Shown one piece after another: positions 26,201 through 36,518 of a stretch of DNA of 64,000 nt. The translations under genes were made by a program, and so were the position numbers. The stretch is taken from the NCBI GenBank assembly GCA_013141125.1, contig JABFRO010000002.1, positions 124,001 through 188,000 of the forward strand, in the 5' to 3' direction. Every line of letters begins with the position of its first letter. The stretch's first letter is position 1. This DNA is from Methylophilaceae bacterium (lineage in GTDB: Bacteria; Pseudomonadota; Gammaproteobacteria; Burkholderiales; Methylophilaceae). The notes under the pieces are model-generated. The model was not told where the DNA came from. It searched no databases and saw nothing but the letters and a program-made list of their open reading frames with translations.

Positions 26201-27840
26201 AAGTCAGCCCGTATATTGCCCAGCTGCGTTTTTCCGTGCCGGGCGTAGGTTTGATTTCCCCGCCGCCGCATCATGATATTTATTCGATTGAAGATTTGGC
26301 GCAACTGATTCATGACTTGAAAAACGCCAATCCCAAGGCCTCCATTTCGGTAAAACTGGTGTCGGAAACCGGTATCGGTACTGTGGCGGCAGGGGTAGCC
26401 AAAGCCAAATCGGATCATATTGTTGTGGCAGGTCACGATGGCGGTACAGGTGCATCGCCGCTGTCTTCGATCAAGTATGCCGGTACGCCGTGGGAGCTGG
26501 GGCTTTCAGAAACCCAGCAAACGCTAGTGCTCAATCAATTGCGTAGCCGTGTGATTTTGCAAGTTGATGGGCAAATGAAAACCGGGCGCGATGTGTTGAT
26601 TGGTGCCTTGCTGGGTGCGGATGAATTCGGTTTTGCTACGGCACCGCTGGTGGTTGAAGGCTGCATCATGATGCGCAAATGCCATCTCAACACCTGTCCG
26701 GTAGGCGTTGCCACGCAAGACCCGGAACTGCGCAAGCGTTTCACTGGTCAGCCTGAGCATGTGGTGAATTACTTTTTCTTTGTGGCTGAAGAAGTGCGTG
26801 AACTCATGGCCAACATGGGCATACGCAAGTTTGACGAATTGATTGGCCGTGCTGATTTGCTGGATATGCAAGCGGGTATCACGCACTGGAAAGCACAGGG
26901 GCTGGATTTCAGCAAGGTTTTCTATCAACCCAAAATAGCTAATACAATTTCACGCCGTCACAGTGAGTTCCAGGAGCATGGTTTGGAACGTGCGCTGGAC
27001 AATAAACTGATTGAGTTTGCCAAGCCCGCTTTGGAAAAAGGCGAAAAAGTAGTGGTTGATATGCCTATTTCCAATACCAACCGCACGGTGGGCACGATGT
27101 TATCCAACCAGGTAGCGGTTCATTACGGCCATGCAGGTTTGCCAGACGATACCATCACCGTCAGGCTGACAGGCACCGCAGGCCAAAGTTTTGCGGCTTT
27201 TCTCGCGCACGGTATCAGCTTTGAGCTGACAGGTGAAGGCAACGACTACGTAGGTAAAGGCCTGTGTGGCGGTCGTATTGTCATCAAACCGCCCAAGTTG
27301 TTTACCGGCAAGGCTGAAGAAAACATTATCGTTGGTAATACCGTTATGTATGGCGCAACTGGTGGTGAAAGCTACTTCCACGGTGTGGCTGGTGAGCGCT
27401 TTTGTGTGCGCAATTCCGGTGCCTCGGCGGTGGTTGAAGGCGTTGGCAACCATGGCTGCGAATACATGACAGGCGGCACGGTGGTGGTGTTGGGGCTGAC
27501 CGGCCTTAATTTCGCCGCTGGTATGTCGGGCGGCGTGGCTTATGTATATGACGAAGACGGCTTGTTCGCCAAGCGCTGCAATCCAGGCATGGTATCGCTA
27601 GAAAAAGTGGAGCATATCGACAATGTTAACGAAGATGCCGTGCAACATCTGGGTCAGCCGGATGAAGCCATATTATTGGGCTTGCTGGCCAAACATGTGG
27701 CTTATACGGATAGTGAGCGGGCTAAAACCATCTTGCAGCACTGGGATCAATACCGTGAAAAATTCGTTAAAGTCATGCCGAATGAATACAAACGCGCATT
27801 GATTGAACTTGCTGAAGAAAAAGTGCTGGAGGCCGCATAA
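23206..27840 (+). CDS. gltB: Glutamate synthase large (alpha) subunit
   Basis: A 1544-residue subunit that moves the amide of glutamine to 2-oxoglutarate. Starting at the GTG at 23206, a 19-residue propeptide precedes the catalytic Cys20 in [10 protein letters not shown]. The amidotransferase domain is followed by the central domain, the FMN-binding barrel ([28 protein letters not shown]), the 3Fe-4S cysteines in [16 protein letters not shown], and the C-terminal beta-helix with its repeated G-x-x-G units. A TTG at 23176 is an alternative start. gltD overlaps the stop as TAATG. Confidence 0.97.
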   Translation: MFNKPKQQGLYNPANEHDACGVGFIAHIKGKKSHDVVRNGLQILANLTHRGATGYDPKLGDGAGILIQLPDAFLRNEALRLNIRLPAVGEYACGIVFLPQSENGRLACESIIARIIHEETQILLGWRDVPRDNTNIADAARAIEPVMRQVFIARGENTADQNAFERKLFIIRKRIEHAVRAIKLEDQSQFYIPSLSSRTIVYKGMLLANEVGVYYRDLTDESVVSALALVHQRFSTNTFPAWDLAHPFRMIAHNGEINTMQGNVNWMAARHETMRSALLGEDLEKVWPLIVEGQSDSAAFDNALELLVAGGYSLPHAMMLLIPEAWSSNTLMDEDRRAFYEYHAALMEPWDGPAAVAFTDGRTIGATLDRNGLRPARYLITDDDFVMMASEMGVLTFPQEKIVKKWRLQPGKMLLIDTEQGRIIDDAEVKKDLAQAKPYREWIKKSRYCLVDLPKIEGVLKFSPNLLDTQQAFGYSQEDIKTVLQPMITAGEEGMGSMGNDSALPILSNKAKPLYTYFKQLFAQVTNPPIDPIREELVMSLVTFIGPKPNLLGIDETDPPLRLEASQPVLMLDELAQLTAIDTFTQNRFRALVLDITYPVSQLSPAMAKQAMAGAIEALNQAAEQAVRNGVNLLILSDRAMSAERLAIPALLACAATHQSLVRAGLRTNTGLVIDTGSAREVHHFALLAGYGAEAICPWLAFETIRNLVGTEKAEEAQKKFVKAIGKGLYKVMSKMGISTYQSYCGAQIFEAIGLNSAFVDKYFAGTATNIQGIGLAEVAEESLRMHTSAFGADPVLAGALEAGGEYAFRVRGEEHMWTPESIAKLQSATRTGQTSTYKEYAKLINDQSQRHMTLRSLFEIKSAGAPVPLTEVESAKEIVKRFATGAMSLGSISTEAHATLAIAMNRIGGKSNTGEGGEDPKRFIAVTKASSMAEVIGASLIERDIPLLAGDSMRSRIKQVASGRFGVTAEYLSSADQIQIKMAQGAKPGEGGQLPGHKVSPYIAQLRFSVPGVGLISPPPHHDIYSIEDLAQLIHDLKNANPKASISVKLVSETGIGTVAAGVAKAKSDHIVVAGHDGGTGASPLSSIKYAGTPWELGLSETQQTLVLNQLRSRVILQVDGQMKTGRDVLIGALLGADEFGFATAPLVVEGCIMMRKCHLNTCPVGVATQDPELRKRFTGQPEHVVNYFFFVAEEVRELMANMGIRKFDELIGRADLLDMQAGITHWKAQGLDFSKVFYQPKIANTISRRHSEFQEHGLERALDNKLIEFAKPALEKGEKVVVDMPISNTNRTVGTMLSNQVAVHYGHAGLPDDTITVRLTGTAGQSFAAFLAHGISFELTGEGNDYVGKGLCGGRIVIKPPKLFTGKAEENIIVGNTVMYGATGGESYFHGVAGERFCVRNSGASAVVEGVGNHGCEYMTGGTVVVLGLTGLNFAAGMSGGVAYVYDEDGLFAKRCNPGMVSLEKVEHIDNVNEDAVQHLGQPDEAILLGLLAKHVAYTDSERAKTILQHWDQYREKFVKVMPNEYKRALIELAEEKVLEAA

Positions 27841-29267
27841 TGGGCAAAATTACAGGTTTTTTAGAATACGAACGTGAAGCGGAAGTTTATCTGCCGGTAA
27901 CCGACCGCGTAAAAAACTACAAGGAATTCGTACTGCATCTAACGGACGAACAAGCCAAAACGCAAGGTGCGCGCTGCATGGATTGCGGCATTCCCTTTTG
28001 CACTACCGGTTGTCCGATCAACAACATCATTCCCGACTGGAATGATCTGGTTTATCACCAAAATTGGAAGCAGGCGATTGAGATTTTACACTCCACCAAT
28101 AACTTTCCCGAGTTCACCGGCCGCATTTGCCCGGCACCGTGTGAAGCCGCCTGTACGCTTAACATTAATGCCGAGGCTGTCGGCATTAAATCCATAGAAC
28201 ATGCGATTATTGATAAAGCCTGGGAAAACGACTGGGTAATCCCGCAGCCGCCTGCACATAAATCCGGCAAAAAAGTAGCGATAGTCGGCTCGGGTCCGGC
28301 CGGTTTAGCGGCGGCGCAGCAATTGGCGCGGGCTGGTCATGCTGTGGTGGTACTGGAAAAAAATAGCCGTATTGGTGGCTTGCTGCGTTACGGCATCCCC
28401 GATTTCAAGATGGAAAAAAGCCATATAGACCGCCGCGTGGTGCAGATGGTAGCGGAAGGCGTTTTATTCCGCACCCATCAACATGTGGGCGAAAACGTCA
28501 ATGCCGATGACCTGGTCAATGAGTTTGATGCGGTCATTCTGGCGGGCGGAGCCGAATATCCGCGTGATTTGCCGGTAACTGGGCGCGAATTGCAAGGCGT
28601 GCATTACGCCATGGATTTCCTCACGCCACAAAACAAGGTCAACGCTGGAGATAAAGTGGCGGATCAAATCAAAGCCACCGGCAAGCATGTGGTAGTGATA
28701 GGCGGCGGTGATACCGGTTCGGATTGCGTAGGCACTTCCAATCGTCATGGCGCGCTTTCTGTCACCCAGTTTGAATTGATGCCACAGCCCCCCGCACACG
28801 AGAACAAAGAGCTGGTTTGGCCAAACTGGCCGCTCAAACTGCGCACCTCCAGTTCGCATGAAGAAGGTTGCGCGCGTGATTGGTCAATCACCACCAAGGA
28901 ATTGATCGGTAAAGATGGCAAACTTACGCATCTGAAAGCTGCACGCGTGGAATGGAAAGACGGCAAAATGCAGGAAGTCGCCGGTTCCGAATTCACCATT
29001 CCTGCGGATCTGGTTTTTCTGGCCATGGGCTTTGTCAGCCCGGTGCAAAAAGTGCTGGAAGCTTTCGGTATTGAAAAAGATAACCGTGGTAATGCCAAGG
29101 CCAGCACCGAAGGCGCAGCCAGTTATGCCACTTCCAGAGCCAAAGTGTTTGCCGCAGGTGACATGCGTCGCGGGCAATCCTTGGTAGTATGGGCGATTCG
29201 TGAAGGCCGCCAGGCAGCGCGTGCCGTGGATGAGTTTCTGACGGGGTCATCCACCTTGCCTCGATAA
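27840..29267 (+). CDS. gltD: Glutamate synthase small (beta) subunit
   Basis: A 475-residue NADPH-oxidising subunit. The N-terminal 4Fe-4S cysteines are in [15 protein letters not shown] and the CPAPCEAAC segment. The FAD-binding [13 protein letters not shown] lies near residue 150, and the NADPH-binding [17 protein letters not shown] near 290. It passes electrons to GltB. Its start overlaps the gltB stop, so the two are coupled. Confidence 0.97.
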   Translation: MGKITGFLEYEREAEVYLPVTDRVKNYKEFVLHLTDEQAKTQGARCMDCGIPFCTTGCPINNIIPDWNDLVYHQNWKQAIEILHSTNNFPEFTGRICPAPCEAACTLNINAEAVGIKSIEHAIIDKAWENDWVIPQPPAHKSGKKVAIVGSGPAGLAAAQQLARAGHAVVVLEKNSRIGGLLRYGIPDFKMEKSHIDRRVVQMVAEGVLFRTHQHVGENVNADDLVNEFDAVILAGGAEYPRDLPVTGRELQGVHYAMDFLTPQNKVNAGDKVADQIKATGKHVVVIGGGDTGSDCVGTSNRHGALSVTQFELMPQPPAHENKELVWPNWPLKLRTSSSHEEGCARDWSITTKELIGKDGKLTHLKAARVEWKDGKMQEVAGSEFTIPADLVFLAMGFVSPVQKVLEAFGIEKDNRGNAKASTEGAASYATSRAKVFAAGDMRRGQSLVVWAIREGRQAARAVDEFLTGSSTLPR

Positions 29268-29411
29268 TTTTTTTGAAATCAATAAGGCCGCGCAGACGAG
29301 CCAAAGACCATGCAAACATGGCATGAAATTGAAACATTACTACTATCACTGGGGATACTGAGAATTGGCTCGTATCCCTATTTTTTTGAGAGAACCCTTC
29401 GAGCACACGCT

Positions 29412-30473
29412 ATGACCACACTTCAAAACGACACCTTCCTGCGCGCCTTGTTACGTCAACCGACTGACTACACCCCGGTGTGGATGATGCGTCAGGCCGG
29501 ACGCTATTTACCTGAATATCGCGCCAGCCGCAAAAATGCAGGCAGTTTTTTAAGTCTGTGTAAAAACCCCAACTTCGCCACTGAAGTCACCTTGCAACCT
29601 ATAGACCGCTATCCGCTGGATGCCGCCATTTTGTTCTCCGACATCCTCACCGTGCCGGATGCCATGGGCTTGGGGCTATATTTTGAAGATGGGGAGGGGC
29701 CGAAATTTGAGCGCCCGATTACCGAGGAAGCCGCCATCAAAGCCTTGGCGGTGCCGGATATGTCCAAACTGCAATACGTATTTGATGCCGTCAAACAAAT
29801 CCGCAGCAGTATTAATGGCCGTGTGCCGCTGATTGGCTTTACCGGCAGCCCGTGGACACTGGCTACATACATGGTAGAAGGCAAAGGCGGTACCGATTTT
29901 CTTACGATTAAGCAGATGATGTATGCCCGCCCGGATTTGTTGCATCATATTTTGCAAATCAACACACAAACCATCATCGCCTACCTCAATGCGCAAATCG
30001 ACGCCGGTGCGCAAGCTGTGATGATTTTTGACTCTTGGGGCGGCGCACTTTCGCACAATGCCTACCTTGAATTTTCACTGCAATACATGCAAAAAATTAT
30101 CGCCGGACTCAAGCGTGAAAACGAGGGCCGCATCGTACCGCGCATTGTATTCACCAAAGGCGGCGCATTATGGCTGGAAGCTCAGGCCGAGATCGGTGCA
30201 GATGCTTTGGGGCTGGATTGGGCGGTGGATATTGGCCAAGCGCGCCAACGTGTAGGTAACAAAGTGGCCTTGCAGGGCAATCTGGATCCGGCGATTTTGC
30301 TTTCCAACCCAGAAGCGATTGAGAAAGAAGTAGCGGAGGTGCTTGCCAGTTACGGTCACGGCCATGGTCATGTGTTTAATCTGGGGCACGGCATTACCCA
30401 ATTTACGCCGCCGGAAAATGCCGGTGCCATGATCGCTGCAGTGCATGCGCTGAGCAAGCAATATCACGTATGA
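29412..30473 (+). CDS. hemE: Uroporphyrinogen decarboxylase
   Basis: A 353-residue enzyme turning uroporphyrinogen III into coproporphyrinogen III in haem synthesis. The signature [16 protein letters not shown] is at residues 21-36, and the second signature [19 protein letters not shown] is in the middle; the [13 protein letters not shown] end is typical. The ATG at 29412 is chosen; an open extension to 29310 adds an unrelated-looking stretch. A terminator follows. Confidence 0.96.
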   Translation: MTTLQNDTFLRALLRQPTDYTPVWMMRQAGRYLPEYRASRKNAGSFLSLCKNPNFATEVTLQPIDRYPLDAAILFSDILTVPDAMGLGLYFEDGEGPKFERPITEEAAIKALAVPDMSKLQYVFDAVKQIRSSINGRVPLIGFTGSPWTLATYMVEGKGGTDFLTIKQMMYARPDLLHHILQINTQTIIAYLNAQIDAGAQAVMIFDSWGGALSHNAYLEFSLQYMQKIIAGLKRENEGRIVPRIVFTKGGALWLEAQAEIGADALGLDWAVDIGQARQRVGNKVALQGNLDPAILLSNPEAIEKEVAEVLASYGHGHGHVFNLGHGITQFTPPENAGAMIAAVHALSKQYHV

Positions 30474-30507
30474 GATAAGCTGGATTCACATCAGAATGCA
30501 AAAAAAT

Positions 30508-30531
30508 AAAAGCCGCCCGTAGGCGGCTTTT
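30508..30531. terminator. Bidirectional rho-independent terminator between hemE and the DUF1097 gene
   Basis: The stem AAAAGCCGCC / GGCGGCTTTT with a 4-nt loop has an A run on one side and a T run on the other, so it can work for hemE (plus) and for the convergent gene (minus). Confidence 0.88.
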
Positions 30532-30551
30532 AGGTCATATCTATGACCTTT

Positions 30552-31073
30552 TTATTTGCTTAATACACCAGAAAGCTTACCAGACAACAAGCCAAAAATC
30601 GCTCCCAGAACTAAAGAGAATGAGACTAGGATGAGTGGATTAGCAAAACTTGCAGCAGTCAAGCTCGCCAGAGGCCCTACACCATCTACTGTTGGTTGGT
30701 GCAATGAATAAGCTACAATTGCTACATAGCCGTAAACATGGCTTGGTACTGATGAAAGCAAATTGCAGCCTGCAACAATAACCAGAAAGAATACCGTGGC
30801 AGCAACAACAAGCGCTGGCCACAATGGTGCAGGTAAGGCGAATGGATTATTGACGATCAAAAGAAGACCTACCCAGCCAATTAGAGCTCCATAAATAGTA
30901 CCCGCTATGGTTTTCTGAAGTGCCGCATTATCCCCTCCATTATGAAAGAAGGCACCCCAAGCAATGAACCCTGCCCAGACTAAAACCAAACCAGCTAATG
31001 GGCCAAGTGCTAAATAAGTCCATACGCCACCCAGTAAAGCAATACTTACAGCAAGTGCAGTTAATTTTGACAT
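30552..31073 (-). CDS. DUF1097 family membrane protein
   Basis: A 173-residue protein with about five or six membrane helices and the family's GAFFHNGGDN segment near residue 42. DUF1097 proteins have no settled function. I use the ATG at 31073 (MSKLTALAVS), which has an eight-G run in front that can serve as ribosome site; the frame up to 31142 is less likely. The upstream 5' region has a cobalamin-box-like motif discussed in the findings. Confidence 0.82.
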   Translation of the reverse strand: MSKLTALAVSIALLGGVWTYLALGPLAGLVLVWAGFIAWGAFFHNGGDNAALQKTIAGTIYGALIGWVGLLLIVNNPFALPAPLWPALVVAATVFFLVIVAGCNLLSSVPSHVYGYVAIVAYSLHQPTVDGVGPLASLTAASFANPLILVSFSLVLGAIFGLLSGKLSGVLSK

Positions 31074-31345
31074 ACTACCCCCCCCTAATTTTAAGTTTAT
31101 TGGAACAGCAGCAAGCAGGTTTGCAAAGGTATCCTGACTCAACCCCAGCCAAAACCATAGCAGCCGAGTGGGATAGTAGTATAAATTGGATTGAAAAGTA
31201 AACTTTTTGTTTTAAAGTTATTCATGAGGTTTCGCAGATAAAGCTCAACAATGTCAGTTGTGCCAAGCATATTGAGGGGTGCTCCATTCTTGACATGCCT
31301 AGAGAAAAGGGTGATATTTTACTTTTGCACTTAGGAGTAAGCATT

Positions 31346-32509
31346 ATGCCAGTAGATAAACAAGAATCAGCCTCTCGTCGAACAACCAAGAAAACAGGGA
31401 AGGTACGCGCTGCGTCTGCTGGCGATGTTCCTCCAGATGAAACCTCGTCTGGTATTGAAAGTTTTGCGGTGAGCGAAAGCGTATCCGCAGCACGTGAATC
31501 CAAGGCGGCGGCCGTGGAGGATATTATTCAGCGTATGGCAGGGATGGATGTGTCCAAGCTTTCTGCGTCGCTACAAGCCATACTGGATGGCGCTTCGCCT
31601 GATGATGCGGCTGCATTGCGTAACATGCTCATTACAACATCAGGTGGGGCGGCGAATAAAACGCTGGTTAAAGCCGATGATGAGCTTGCCAAAGATTGGC
31701 GTGATGGTGGTTATCCCTATAAAAATCTGCTCTCACGCCGCAACTATGAAAAACAAAAATACCAGCTGCAAGTCGAGCTGTTGAAATTGCAGGCTTGGGT
31801 CAAGGAAACCGGTCAGCGCGTTGTTATTATTTTTGAAGGGCGTGACGCGGCAGGCAAAGGCGGCTCCATCAAGCGCTTTATGGAGCGCCTCAATCCACGC
31901 GGTGCGCGCGTAGTGGCGTTGGAAAAACCCAGTGAAGTAGAGCGTGGCCAGTGGTATTTCCAGCGTTATGTGTCGCAGCTACCTACCGCTGGTGAAATCG
32001 TATTGTTCGACCGTTCATGGTACAACCGTGCAGGTGTGGAGCGTGTTATGGGCTTTTGCAGTAACGATGAATATCTGGAATTTATGCGCCAAGCTCCCGA
32101 TTTTGAGCGTCATCTTAGCCGAAGTGGTATTCATTTGATTAAATTCTGGTTTTCTGTCAGTAGTGAGGAACAGCGCCGCAGATTCAAAGAGCGAGAAGTG
32201 CATCCGCTTAAGCAGTGGAAATTAAGTCCGATTGATTTGGCTTCGCTGGACAAATGGGATGATTATACTAAAGCCAAGGAGGCTATGTTTTTCCATACGG
32301 ATACGGCAGATTCGCCTTGGACGGTCATCAAGTCAGACTGCAAGAAGCGTGCACGCCTGAATGCAATGCGTTATGTGTTGCATAAGCTGCCCTATAAGAA
32401 TAAAGAGCTGTCCGCGATAGGGGTCTTGGATCCATTGCTGGTGGGTCGTGCTCATATTGTTTATGAGCGCGGCGAACGTCAGGGTGGTAGTGACCAGCCA
32501 CTGCTTTAA
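31346..32509 (+). CDS. ppk2: Polyphosphate kinase 2
   Basis: A 387-residue PPK2, which transfers phosphate between polyphosphate and nucleotides. The core has FEGRDAAGKGGSIKRFMERLNPRGARVVAL (Walker A), FDRSWYNRAGVERVMGF (Walker B region) and RRRFKEREVHPLKQWKLSP (lid). The first 130 residues are a low-complexity, Ser- and Ala-rich extension followed by a short helical part, longer than in single-domain PPK2 enzymes. The ATG at 31346 follows AGGAG; the upstream frame to 31295 is not needed. Direction of the reaction cannot be told from the sequence. Confidence 0.94.
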   Translation: MPVDKQESASRRTTKKTGKVRAASAGDVPPDETSSGIESFAVSESVSAARESKAAAVEDIIQRMAGMDVSKLSASLQAILDGASPDDAAALRNMLITTSGGAANKTLVKADDELAKDWRDGGYPYKNLLSRRNYEKQKYQLQVELLKLQAWVKETGQRVVIIFEGRDAAGKGGSIKRFMERLNPRGARVVALEKPSEVERGQWYFQRYVSQLPTAGEIVLFDRSWYNRAGVERVMGFCSNDEYLEFMRQAPDFERHLSRSGIHLIKFWFSVSSEEQRRRFKEREVHPLKQWKLSPIDLASLDKWDDYTKAKEAMFFHTDTADSPWTVIKSDCKKRARLNAMRYVLHKLPYKNKELSAIGVLDPLLVGRAHIVYERGERQGGSDQPLL

Positions 32510-32534
32510 AAATTGAAGAGTTGGCAGCCCTGTT

Positions 32535-32562
32535 CAGGCAGCCGAGAGGCTGCCTGTTTTTG
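32535..32562 (+). terminator. Rho-independent terminator after ppk2
   Basis: Stem CAGGCAGCC / GGCTGCCTG with a GAGA loop followed by TTTTTGTTT. It lies between the convergent ppk2 and gltA genes. Confidence 0.9.
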
Positions 32563-32593
32563 TTTCAACTCAAAAAATCATATAAGCGTGAAT

Positions 32594-33886
32594 TTAGCGT
32601 AGTTCTATCGGAACAAAGTCACGTCGTTGGGAGCCTGTGTACAGTTGGCGTGGCCGTCCAATTCTGACTTCAGGATCAGAAATCATTTCGCTCCATTGCG
32701 CAACCCAGCCAGCGGTGCGCGCCAGCGCAAAAATAGCCGTAAACATACAGTTGGGAATCCCCATGGCGCGCATGACGATGCCAGAATAAAAGTCGACATT
32801 GGGGTAGAGTCTTCTACTCACGAAATATTCATCTTCTAAAGCAATTTTTTCCAGCTCTAATGCCAACTTGAACATTGGATCGTTGTGCAGACCCAGCTCG
32901 TCCAGTACTTGATGGCAAGTATGTCGCATGATGGCCGCACGTGGATCCATATTTTTATAGACTCTATGCCCAAAGCCCATGAGCCGGAAAGAATCGGTTT
33001 TATCCTTGGCACGCTTGATGTACTCGCCTATACGGCTAACATCTCCAATTTCTTCCAGCATTTTTAGTGTGGCTTCATTTGCTCCGCCATGCGCTGGCCC
33101 CCACAAAGAAGCAATTCCGGCAGCAACGCAGGCAAACGGATTAGCACCGCTGGAGCCAGCTAATCTTACGGTTGAAGTCGAGGCGTTTTGTTCATGATCG
33201 GCATGTAAAATTAGAATGCGCTCAAACGCTTTGGCGAGAATAGGGTTGGGCTCATAAGCTTCACATGGTGTAGCAAACATCATGTGCATGAAGTTTTCCG
33301 CATAATTAAAACGATTTTGCGGATACATGAAGGGCTCGCCAATGTTGTATTTATAGCTCCAGGCGGCGATAGTCGGTACTTTAGCCAGCAGGCGATAAGC
33401 AGACACTTCGCGACTAAGTTTGTCAGTCACATCAATTGAATCGTGATAAAACGCTGACATGGAGCCAACCACCCCTACCATCACCGCCATAGGGTGCGCA
33501 TCGCGCCTGAATCCTCTGAAAATATTGGTGAGCTGGTCATGTAACATGCTGTGACCACTGATGAGGCTGGTGAATTGTTTTTTTTGTTCTTTATCGGGCA
33601 ATTCGCCGTGCATGAGCAGGTGACAAACTTCCATGAAATCACAGTGTTCCGCTAATTGCTCAATGGGGTAGCCACGGTAGTAAAGCAGGCCTTCGTCACC
33701 ATCTATAAAAGTAATATCCGAGCTGCAAGAAGCCGTAGATAAAAAGCCGGGGTCATAAGTAAATACGCCATGTTTACCCAGGCTGCGAATATCAATCACA
33801 TCTGATCCGAGACTGCCGGAAAGAATGGGCAACTCAATCGGAGCGTTATCATTGTCAAAAGTAAGAGTAACTTTAGTTGGCTTCAT
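32594..33886 (-). CDS. gltA: Citrate synthase
   Basis: A 430-residue type I (hexameric, Gram-negative kind) citrate synthase. The catalytic histidines are in [12 protein letters not shown] and [14 protein letters not shown], and the catalytic Asp lies in [14 protein letters not shown] near the end. The N-terminus with [17 protein letters not shown] is typical. It is a stand-alone gene, convergent with ppk2. Confidence 0.97.
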   Translation of the reverse strand: MKPTKVTLTFDNDNAPIELPILSGSLGSDVIDIRSLGKHGVFTYDPGFLSTASCSSDITFIDGDEGLLYYRGYPIEQLAEHCDFMEVCHLLMHGELPDKEQKKQFTSLISGHSMLHDQLTNIFRGFRRDAHPMAVMVGVVGSMSAFYHDSIDVTDKLSREVSAYRLLAKVPTIAAWSYKYNIGEPFMYPQNRFNYAENFMHMMFATPCEAYEPNPILAKAFERILILHADHEQNASTSTVRLAGSSGANPFACVAAGIASLWGPAHGGANEATLKMLEEIGDVSRIGEYIKRAKDKTDSFRLMGFGHRVYKNMDPRAAIMRHTCHQVLDELGLHNDPMFKLALELEKIALEDEYFVSRRLYPNVDFYSGIVMRAMGIPNCMFTAIFALARTAGWVAQWSEMISDPEVRIGRPRQLYTGSQRRDFVPIELR

Positions 33887-33941
33887 ATGTAATTTTCTCT
33901 ATGGAATTGCGATCAATTCTAGCGGTTAAATCAGCGGCATT

Positions 33942-35024
33942 TTAGTGGTAGTAAATAGCACCCAGAATTCTGGCGGCTTTGGCACCGGTCACCTCAGGTA
34001 AATTACCTGGTTGTTTAAGCAAAGTTTGTCTGGCTAGCCATGCAAACGCTGCTGCCTCAACCCAATTTACGCTAATCCCCAACGCATCACTCAGGGAAAT
34101 TCTTGCGGGATATAGCAATTGCCGCAAGCGTTCAACGAGCAAATGGTTGTGCGCACCGCCACCACAAAGATAAATTTCGTCTACGTTACCACAGTAGGTT
34201 TTTACGGCATTGGCGATACTGAATGCTGTAAGTTCAAGCAAGGTACGCTGTATGTCGGCCGCCTTGAAGTCTGGCGGTAGATGTTCCTCCAGCCAGCCCA
34301 GGCTGAATAAATCACGCCCAGTGCTTTTAGGTGGCGCGAGCTTGAAAAATGGTTCCGTTAATAATTCATCCAGCAATGCTGTGATAACTTGCCCTGTAGC
34401 CGCCCACAGCCCTGACTCATCGTAAGGCTTGCCTAAATGACGCTCAGCCCATGCATCCATTAACATATTGCCGGGACCGGTATCAAACCCGCTGGCCATT
34501 CCTTTCGCCGGAAGGTGGGTGAGGTTTGCTATGCCACCAATATTAATGACAGCACGACACAGGCTATCATCAGCAAACAGGGCTTGATGAAAGGCCGGAA
34601 CTAATGGCGCACCTTGTCCGCCAGCGGCTATATCACGGCTACGAAAATCGGCTATAACGGTTATTCCCGTGAGCTCGGCCAGAAGCGCGGGGTTGCCAAT
34701 CTGCAGCGTAAATCCCAGCTCGGGCCTATGGCGTATGGTTTGGCCGTGACAGCCCATTGCAACTACTTGCTCTCGGCTAACTCCGTTAGTGGCGAGCATT
34801 TGATTAACCGCATTCGCATATAAATGTGCTAACTGATTTCCCAGCAACGCTGTGCGTTCGAGTTCGTTGCTACCGCTGGTGTGTAGAGATAACAAGCCTG
34901 CTCGTAGCTCGGGCGTGAAGGCTGAAAAATAGGTATGTATGACTTCACATTGTTGATTGCGGGCTTTAGTGCCATGAAGGTTGACCAGCGCAACATCTAC
35001 CCCATCCAAGCTAGTGCCTGACAT
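33942..35024 (-). CDS. anmK: Anhydro-N-acetylmuramic acid kinase
   Basis: At least 360 residues; AnmK phosphorylates anhydro-MurNAc during cell-wall recycling. MSGTSLDGVDVAL, MGCHGQTIRHRP, VINIGGIANLT, GFDTGPGNMLMDAW and YLCGGGAHNHLL are family motifs. The first ATG (35024) lies inside the first beta strand: in-frame codons upstream read GRLFIGL, exactly what the family has before MSGTS. No ATG, GTG or TTG is in frame between the 5' gene's stop region and 35024, so the real start may be a rare codon such as CTG near 35075. The upstream gene is the M23 peptidase. Confidence 0.93.
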   Translation of the reverse strand: MSGTSLDGVDVALVNLHGTKARNQQCEVIHTYFSAFTPELRAGLLSLHTSGSNELERTALLGNQLAHLYANAVNQMLATNGVSREQVVAMGCHGQTIRHRPELGFTLQIGNPALLAELTGITVIADFRSRDIAAGGQGAPLVPAFHQALFADDSLCRAVINIGGIANLTHLPAKGMASGFDTGPGNMLMDAWAERHLGKPYDESGLWAATGQVITALLDELLTEPFFKLAPPKSTGRDLFSLGWLEEHLPPDFKAADIQRTLLELTAFSIANAVKTYCGNVDEIYLCGGGAHNHLLVERLRQLLYPARISLSDALGISVNWVEAAAFAWLARQTLLKQPGNLPEVTGAKAARILGAIYYH

Positions 35025-35080
35025 CAGTCCGATAAATAATCTGCCAAAGTTTGATTTGTGAGGTGTTGCTTCCAGAGCTG

Positions 35081-36418
35081 TTATTCCAGAGAAGCCAGTC
35101 TGCTTGTGCCCAGCATACGCAGTTGTGCCGTTAATGTTGAACTTTGCGCCAAGAACCCTGCCATTTGTTGTGGAGGTACTGGTGCCGCCATCGGCAATGC
35201 AACACTTATTGGATCGCGATGTTCACCATTTTGCAAAAACTCGTAGTGCAAGTGCGGGCCGGTCGCGAGACCCGTCATGCCAACATAGCCGATGACTTCG
35301 CCTTGGCTAACTTTTGCACCTCGATGTAAACCTCCGGCAAAGGCGGACAAGTGCCCGTATACCGTGCTGATGTTATTGGGGTGTTGCAAAGTAATGACAT
35401 TGCCATAACCATTTTTAACGCCGACAAAATCAACTATGCCATCACCTGGTGCCTTAACCCGTGTTCCAATCGGAGCTGCGAAATCCACGCCCTTGTGAGC
35501 GCGTACTTCCTGCAAGACTGGGTGGAGACGGCCGGAGCTAAAGCCGGAGCTGATGCGGGAGAACTCCAATGGTGAGCGCAAAAATGATTTATTTAAACTT
35601 TTGCCTTCTGGCGTGTAATAACTGGCTTTGCCATTGGCATCACGATACATTACGGCGTGATAAGTTTGCCCTTGGTTGACAAATTCAGCGGCAAGTATCT
35701 GCCCGGTTTTGACCAATTCACCATTGTTATAGCTGGCTTCATAAGCGATAGCAAGGCGATCACCTTTGTGAATGTCATTGTGAAAGTCAATGTCGGTTGA
35801 AAAAATCTGAGTGATTTGCGTGGCGACAGCATCGGGAATATCTGCGGCATCCGTCGCCGCAAATAACGAGTTCTTGATCTCGGCAGATTTTAGTACGTTG
35901 CGCATTTCCAGAACGGGTTCGACATTTTTTGCTTTATAACCGGATGGCGTGCGATCAATGATCAACGTTGTTTTTGAATCAATTTCATACCGTAACTTAA
36001 CCAATTCGCCGTCTTGCTTGATTTGCGCTTGAATAAGCCGACCTGGTGTCAATTTTGAGGCTAGAGCAGCAGCTGTGGAATCGTGACGTATAAAATTAAT
36101 GGCATCCGTGTTGCGAATGTTTAGTCGCTTGATTATGTCGGCCAAAGTGTCATCACGGCGTACTTTGTCAATCTGCCAGAAGTCTGCTTGAGCTTGATTT
36201 TGTTGCTGCACATTCAGTGGCAAGGTAATTTCTTCAATGACTGTTGATACGGCTATGTCCTGCGTTATGGTTTGCGGAGCTATACCAAATGCTGTAAAAA
36301 TGCCGAACAGTGGAAGGCTGGAAAGCGCAAGTAGCCAGCGTACGCGCTGCTTTCGTGCTTGAGGATGGGTGTTTTGCGTTAAAATGCTCAGGATGAAACT
36401 GGTTTCGCTTGGTAGCAC
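35081..36418 (-). CDS. M23 family metallopeptidase (murein endopeptidase type)
   Basis: A 445-residue protein with an N-terminal membrane segment (about residues 27-45), a LysM/OapA-like middle part (RRDDTLADIIKRLNIR), and a C-terminal LytM domain with zinc ligands in RAHKGVDFAAP and GPHLHYEF. It probably cuts peptidoglycan cross-links from the inner-membrane side, like MepM. I place the start at the GTG at 36418 with GAGGTAA in front; the longer frame to 36688 would overlap tyrS on the other strand. It is followed by anmK, another cell-wall gene. Confidence 0.9.
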   Translation of the reverse strand: MLPSETSFILSILTQNTHPQARKQRVRWLLALSSLPLFGIFTAFGIAPQTITQDIAVSTVIEEITLPLNVQQQNQAQADFWQIDKVRRDDTLADIIKRLNIRNTDAINFIRHDSTAAALASKLTPGRLIQAQIKQDGELVKLRYEIDSKTTLIIDRTPSGYKAKNVEPVLEMRNVLKSAEIKNSLFAATDAADIPDAVATQITQIFSTDIDFHNDIHKGDRLAIAYEASYNNGELVKTGQILAAEFVNQGQTYHAVMYRDANGKASYYTPEGKSLNKSFLRSPLEFSRISSGFSSGRLHPVLQEVRAHKGVDFAAPIGTRVKAPGDGIVDFVGVKNGYGNVITLQHPNNISTVYGHLSAFAGGLHRGAKVSQGEVIGYVGMTGLATGPHLHYEFLQNGEHRDPISVALPMAAPVPPQQMAGFLAQSSTLTAQLRMLGTSRLASLE

Positions 36419-36518
36419 TGGCGTTACCTCGAATGCTTGTATTGGGTTCTGATGGTAACAGAATATTTTAAATAGGCAACAGTTAAAGGGTAAGTATTGT
36501 GATGGATGAAGTAAGCAA

